A stretch of 7,818 nt of DNA from Actinomycetes bacterium (GTDB lineage: Bacteria; Actinomycetota; Acidimicrobiia; Acidimicrobiales; UBA8190): positions 1 through 7,818 of the forward strand of contig JAJYAB010000077.1 in assembly GCA_021779775.1 (NCBI GenBank), in the 5' to 3' direction. Under the pieces are notes generated by a model that saw only the letters and a program-made list of their open reading frames with translations, searched no databases and was not told the origin of the DNA. How positions within the stretch are numbered: the stretch's first letter is position 1; the number at the start of each line of letters is the position of its first letter. Positions 5,892-7,818 of the stretch are shown here, piece after piece. A program made the position numbers and the translations under genes.

Positions 5892-6424
5892 TCAGTGTCG
5901 CGCGTCGCGGACGGCGCGGGCGGCGCTCGTGGGTCGCAGGAACGGCGTGTCGCCGGCCGGCGCTGTCTCCACCAGCTGGTGCCACGTGCCGCCGGTCCAC
6001 CCGTAGGGCACGGAGATCATGGAATGCTTGGCAGCCCCGGCATGCTCACGCTCTCGTAGGACCGCAGGCGGTCGATGGCGTACGACGTGGCGAGATCGGA
6101 TCCGTCGCGGCCACGGACCGGGATACGCCGGTACTTCTCCGGATCGCTCGACATGCGGAACCCGGTGGCGAGGACGAGCACGTCCGCCGGGCGGTCCGTG
6201 CCGTCGGCCGTCCTGACGCCTGCCTCGGTGATGCGCTCGATCGGATCGGTCACCAGGTGGACGTGCGGGCGCATGAACGTCTGAAGGTACGTGCTGGACA
6301 CCGAAGGCCGCTTACAGCCGAGCCCGTAGTCGGGCGTGAGCTTGCGCCGCAGATCCCGGTCGGGCACCTGCACGCGGTAGCGCAGCCGTAGCGCGGCGGC
6401 CGCACCCCGGGCGCGTGTGCACAC
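5892..6424 (-). pseudogene. C-terminal fragment of an FAD-dependent monooxygenase (FMO/Baeyer-Villiger type), truncated and frameshifted
   Basis: Remnant of a flavin-containing monooxygenase. The frame from 6424 shows LRRKLTPDY, GCKRPSVSSTYLQTF, RPHVHLVTDPIERI, the signature LATGF (residues 85-89) and a segment ending YESVSMPGLP, then stops at 6017-6019. Shifting frame by one base near 6027-6031 restores the expected continuation (MISVPYGWTGGTWHQLVE) to a TGA at 5892-5894, so one nucleotide appears missing. The N-terminal half is absent: there is no GxGxxG FAD-binding motif, no FxGxxxHxxxW fingerprint and no second GxGxSG NADPH motif. Homology ends around 6400-6424, where the sequence passes into an insertion-element remnant. 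The restored stop overlaps the Shine-Dalgarno of the hydrolase gene (TGAGGAGG), so the two formed an operon. The product cannot be an active oxygenase. Confidence 0.82.
6415..6424. repeat. 10-bp perfect palindrome at the monooxygenase/IS junction
   Basis: GTGTGCACAC equals its own reverse complement. It lies where monooxygenase homology ends and non-homologous sequence next to the IS remnant begins. It could be an insertion target site or the scar of an end; one copy alone cannot decide. Confidence 0.45.
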
Positions 6425-6464
6425 TGGTTGAATTCAGCAGCGCACACCGGTGGAAAACCTCGGT

Positions 6465-6730
6465 CCACTCGGACCAGGTGCGGATCGGGATCTGCGATTT
6501 GAGCAACGTGCCGGGTTTGGTGTGGGACCGGCCCCGACTCATCAACTTGGCCCGCGCTCGGGCGCCAAGTGGCGACCGAGCGTCAGAGTGGCTCTCGCGT
6601 GGCCACGGTGCCGCCCTGTGAGCTCGACCAGCTCATCGAGGATCCTCGATTTCTCGGCCCGCGATCCTCTCTTGTAGGCGGTCGCCGACTTCTTCGTCAC
6701 TGCTCTGCGCTGTCCTATCGAAAGCTCCAT
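6465..6730 (-). mobile_element. transposase/integrase-catalytic-domain remnant of an insertion sequence
   Basis: The frame from ATG 6730 (MELSIGQRRAVTKKSATAYK, then SRILDELVELTGRHRGHARA) matches the N-terminus of a common actinobacterial DDE/rve-type transposase family of about 400 residues. Immediately after HARATL it jumps to TLGRHLAPER, a block that normally lies many tens of residues further on, so there is an internal deletion near 6580-6595. Another shift follows around 6552-6560, and in the next frame KLMSRGRSHTKPG then IPIRTWSEW continues the same protein to 6465. Everything after that is gone: the DDE catalytic core, the C-terminal region and recognisable ends. The element is dead. 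Homology was recognised by eye; the IS family name is not assigned. The segment 6425-6464 may be a scrap of the element's 3' end but I cannot show it. Confidence 0.75.
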
Positions 6731-6765
6731 GACACCAGGCATAACCCGTGGCGCCACCCGCCTCC

Positions 6766-6790
6766 AGAACCCCCGCCAGGCGGAGGTTCT
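6766..6790. repeat. strong hairpin just upstream of the transposase remnant
   Basis: AGAACC (6766-6771) pairs with GGTTCT (6785-6790) and CCGCC (6773-6777) with GGCGG (6779-6783). One mismatch (6772/6784) separates two otherwise perfect arms around a tight loop. It lies 36 bp upstream of the transposase ATG and has no T-tract. Likely roles are a structure in the 5' end of the insertion element, perhaps shielding it from read-through, or a repeat hairpin of the host. Confidence 0.55.
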
Positions 6791-6836
6791 CAGATGAGGC
6801 AACGTATGGAAGTACGCGGAGGTTTCTGGTGAGTCG

Positions 6837-6872
6837 ATGCGGTGCCCGAGGGCAATGCGGTGCCCGATGGCA
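6837..6872. repeat. 18-bp tandem duplication at the start of the DUF2993-like gene
   Basis: ATGCGGTGCCCGA(G/T)GGCA occurs twice back to back (6837-6854 and 6855-6872) with one base difference. Each unit carries an in-frame GTG. The first unit supplies GAGGG (6848-6852) seven bases before the second GTG (6860), so the duplication may have created the start now favoured. Confidence 0.8.
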
Positions 6873-7639
6873 GGACCGAACACGATGCTAGGCTCGAAAA
6901 TGTCACGACCAACCGCCATCCCCTGACCGTCTCCCTGCCCATCACCGCATCCGGGGCGCGCCTATCCGACGGGCTGTTGACGAAGCTGGCCGGCCGCCCG
7001 CTGCGCCTTCGGGTGCGCTTTTCGGCTCTGCGACCCGGTCGCCTGGACACCCGGGTGACATTGGGAGGTGTGGCTGTGAACGGCCTCGCTCTCGAGAGTG
7101 TCGACGTTCGTGCCCATGGAGTGAGCATCCGCCCAGGATGGCCACCAAGGCTGCGCGTGGAGACGACAGAGGTCGGAGCGACGGTTGCCCAGGCTGCCAT
7201 CGACCACTGGACCCACACCGTGCTCCTGCCCGTGCGCCTGCGTCTCGACGACGGCGGGATCACCGCCCGGGCCGGCCTGGCCGGCCTGCGATTGGGTGAG
7301 GTCGCCCTCGACCTCACCGTGGACAGCGGGCGACTTCGGCTGGTTCCTCGCCGTGTGGGCGTCCTCGGGGTCGGCATGGCCAACCCCTCGAACGGTACCC
7401 CCAAGCTGGCCCTGCCTCTGCCGCCGCTGTCCCGACGGGCTCGGTTGACGACCCTGCACCATGCCGCCGGCGAAGTGCAGGCGTGGTTCACCGTCGACAC
7501 CTTCGACGAGGTGCTATCGCCCACGGCCGTCACCCGACTCCGGCGGCAGATCAGCCGATTGGCTACTCTCGCTCCGAGAGCAGCTGGGGCCGTCAAGGTC
7601 ACCACCCTGCCCACCGGGGCTGCCGGTGCATCCGCATGA
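6860..7639 (+). CDS. DUF2993 (LmeA-like) family protein without a signal peptide
   Basis: Protein of 259 residues from GTG 6860 (265 if GTG 6842 is used; an in-frame TGA at 6830-6832 limits the start). The pattern fits DUF2993: long runs of alternating hydrophobic and polar residues making curved beta sheets, with segments such as RPLRLRVRFSALRPGRLDTR, VAVNGLALESVDVRAHGV, and a late block ending GRLRLVPRRVGVLGVGM. LmeA, the studied member, is a lipid-binding envelope protein that helps mannan elongation in mycobacteria; that role should not be carried over without test. No signal peptide or membrane segment is visible, so this copy appears cytosolic unless its 5' end was lost when the neighbouring insertion element arrived. 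GAGGG seven bases upstream favours 6860. The gene stands alone on the plus strand, divergent from the IS remnant and convergent with the partial gene at the window end. Confidence 0.72.
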   Translation: MPDGRTEHDARLENVTTNRHPLTVSLPITASGARLSDGLLTKLAGRPLRLRVRFSALRPGRLDTRVTLGGVAVNGLALESVDVRAHGVSIRPGWPPRLRVETTEVGATVAQAAIDHWTHTVLLPVRLRLDDGGITARAGLAGLRLGEVALDLTVDSGRLRLVPRRVGVLGVGMANPSNGTPKLALPLPPLSRRARLTTLHHAAGEVQAWFTVDTFDEVLSPTAVTRLRRQISRLATLAPRAAGAVKVTTLPTGAAGASA

Positions 7640-7679
7640 TCCCCGCCCAACAGGCCCGGTGGTGACCACGGGGTCGCAC

Positions 7680-7700
7680 CCGGGCTCCGGCAAGGCCCGG
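7680..7700. terminator. possible terminator stem-loop between convergent genes
   Basis: CCGGGC (7680-7685) pairs with GCCCGG (7695-7700) around a 9-nt loop, 40 bp after the DUF2993-like stop and 60 bp before the end of the opposing gene. No T-tract follows. The gap 7640-7759 is GC-rich and holds other short inverted repeats, such as GTGGT/ACCAC at 7659-7669, so specificity is modest. Confidence 0.3.
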
Positions 7701-7759
7701 AGGTCGCCCCTGTAGAACCCGGGGGCCTTCACCCCTCCCGAACTTCGAGCGGCAATGGA

Positions 7760-7818
7760 TCAGGCGGTCGTCATCTCTCGCAGGCGCTTGCGCACGATGG
7801 CGATGGTGGTCTCCTGGT
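7760..7818 (-). CDS. C-terminal end of an unidentified gene running off the window
   Basis: On the minus strand an open frame enters at the window edge and reads QETTIAIVRKRLREMTTA before a TGA at 7762-7760. The short, charged, helical end looks like genuine coding sequence, and its position convergent with the upstream plus-strand gene is sensible. Eighteen residues are too few to name a family. Confidence 0.4.
   Translation of the reverse strand, partial: QETTIAIVRKRLREMTTA

Noticed and set aside
4182..6059. 625-codon plus-strand open frame
   Set aside because: It runs antisense across the second TetR, the hydrolase and the monooxygenase remnant, shows no family features, is rich in Arg, His, Asp and Pro, and is a typical high-GC shadow frame.
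6790..7650. 286-codon minus-strand open frame
   Set aside because: Antisense to the DUF2993-like gene, dominated by Arg, Ser, Thr and Pro, no domain pattern and no ribosome-binding site.
1..7818. CRISPR array, tRNA or rRNA genes, complete insertion sequence, toxin-antitoxin or defence locus
   Set aside because: No regularly spaced repeats, no tRNA-like cloverleaf or rRNA sequence, no intact transposase and no defence-type domains were seen on either strand.

Overview
The window is GC-rich, densely coded DNA typical of a high-GC Actinomycetota genome. The mix of an AarF/ABC1 kinase-like protein, two TetR regulators, an SDR, a luciferase-like monooxygenase N-terminus, a PF10118-type metal-dependent hydrolase, an FMO/Baeyer-Villiger-type monooxygenase and a DUF2993 (LmeA-like) protein fits Acidimicrobiia or Mycobacteriales relatives. 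This placement rests on gene content recognised by eye, not on a search.

Layout. (1) 3-1079, plus strand: 3' part of an AarF/ABC1 kinase-like gene, cut by the window start. It converges on (2) a minus-strand operon, transcribed from about 3402 down to 1173. The operon holds a ferritin-like (candidate diiron) protein of 371 aa, a 79-aa ORF that starts like a luciferase-family flavin monooxygenase and then changes, and an SDR dehydrogenase. A 13-bp perfect stem-loop straddles the SDR stop. (3) A divergent TetR regulator (3470-4141, plus) shares a 67-bp promoter region with this operon. A near-perfect 24-bp palindrome (3434-3457) in that region is the obvious operator. (4) A second TetR gene (4209-4877, minus) has repeat-rich DNA upstream. 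(5) A decaying segment at 4992-6730, all on the minus strand, holds a PF10118-type hydrolase with one in-frame TAA, an FMO fragment lacking its N-terminal half and carrying a -1 frameshift, and a transposase remnant with an internal deletion and a frameshift. The remnant lies where the FMO 5' half should be. (6) An intact DUF2993-like gene (plus) begins inside an 18-bp tandem duplication. (7) The last 59 bases hold the C-terminal end of a minus-strand gene.

How the genes may work together. The 3402-1173 operon with its divergent TetR looks like a small inducible oxidative module: a possible metal oxygenase followed by an alcohol or carbonyl oxidoreductase, derepressed by a small, probably hydrophobic ligand. 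The FMO, hydrolase and second TetR look like a parallel oxidative cassette. It seems to have lost its promoter end to an insertion element and then picked up further lesions, though base-level assembly errors must be excluded. I see no rRNA, tRNA, CRISPR array or complete mobile element.
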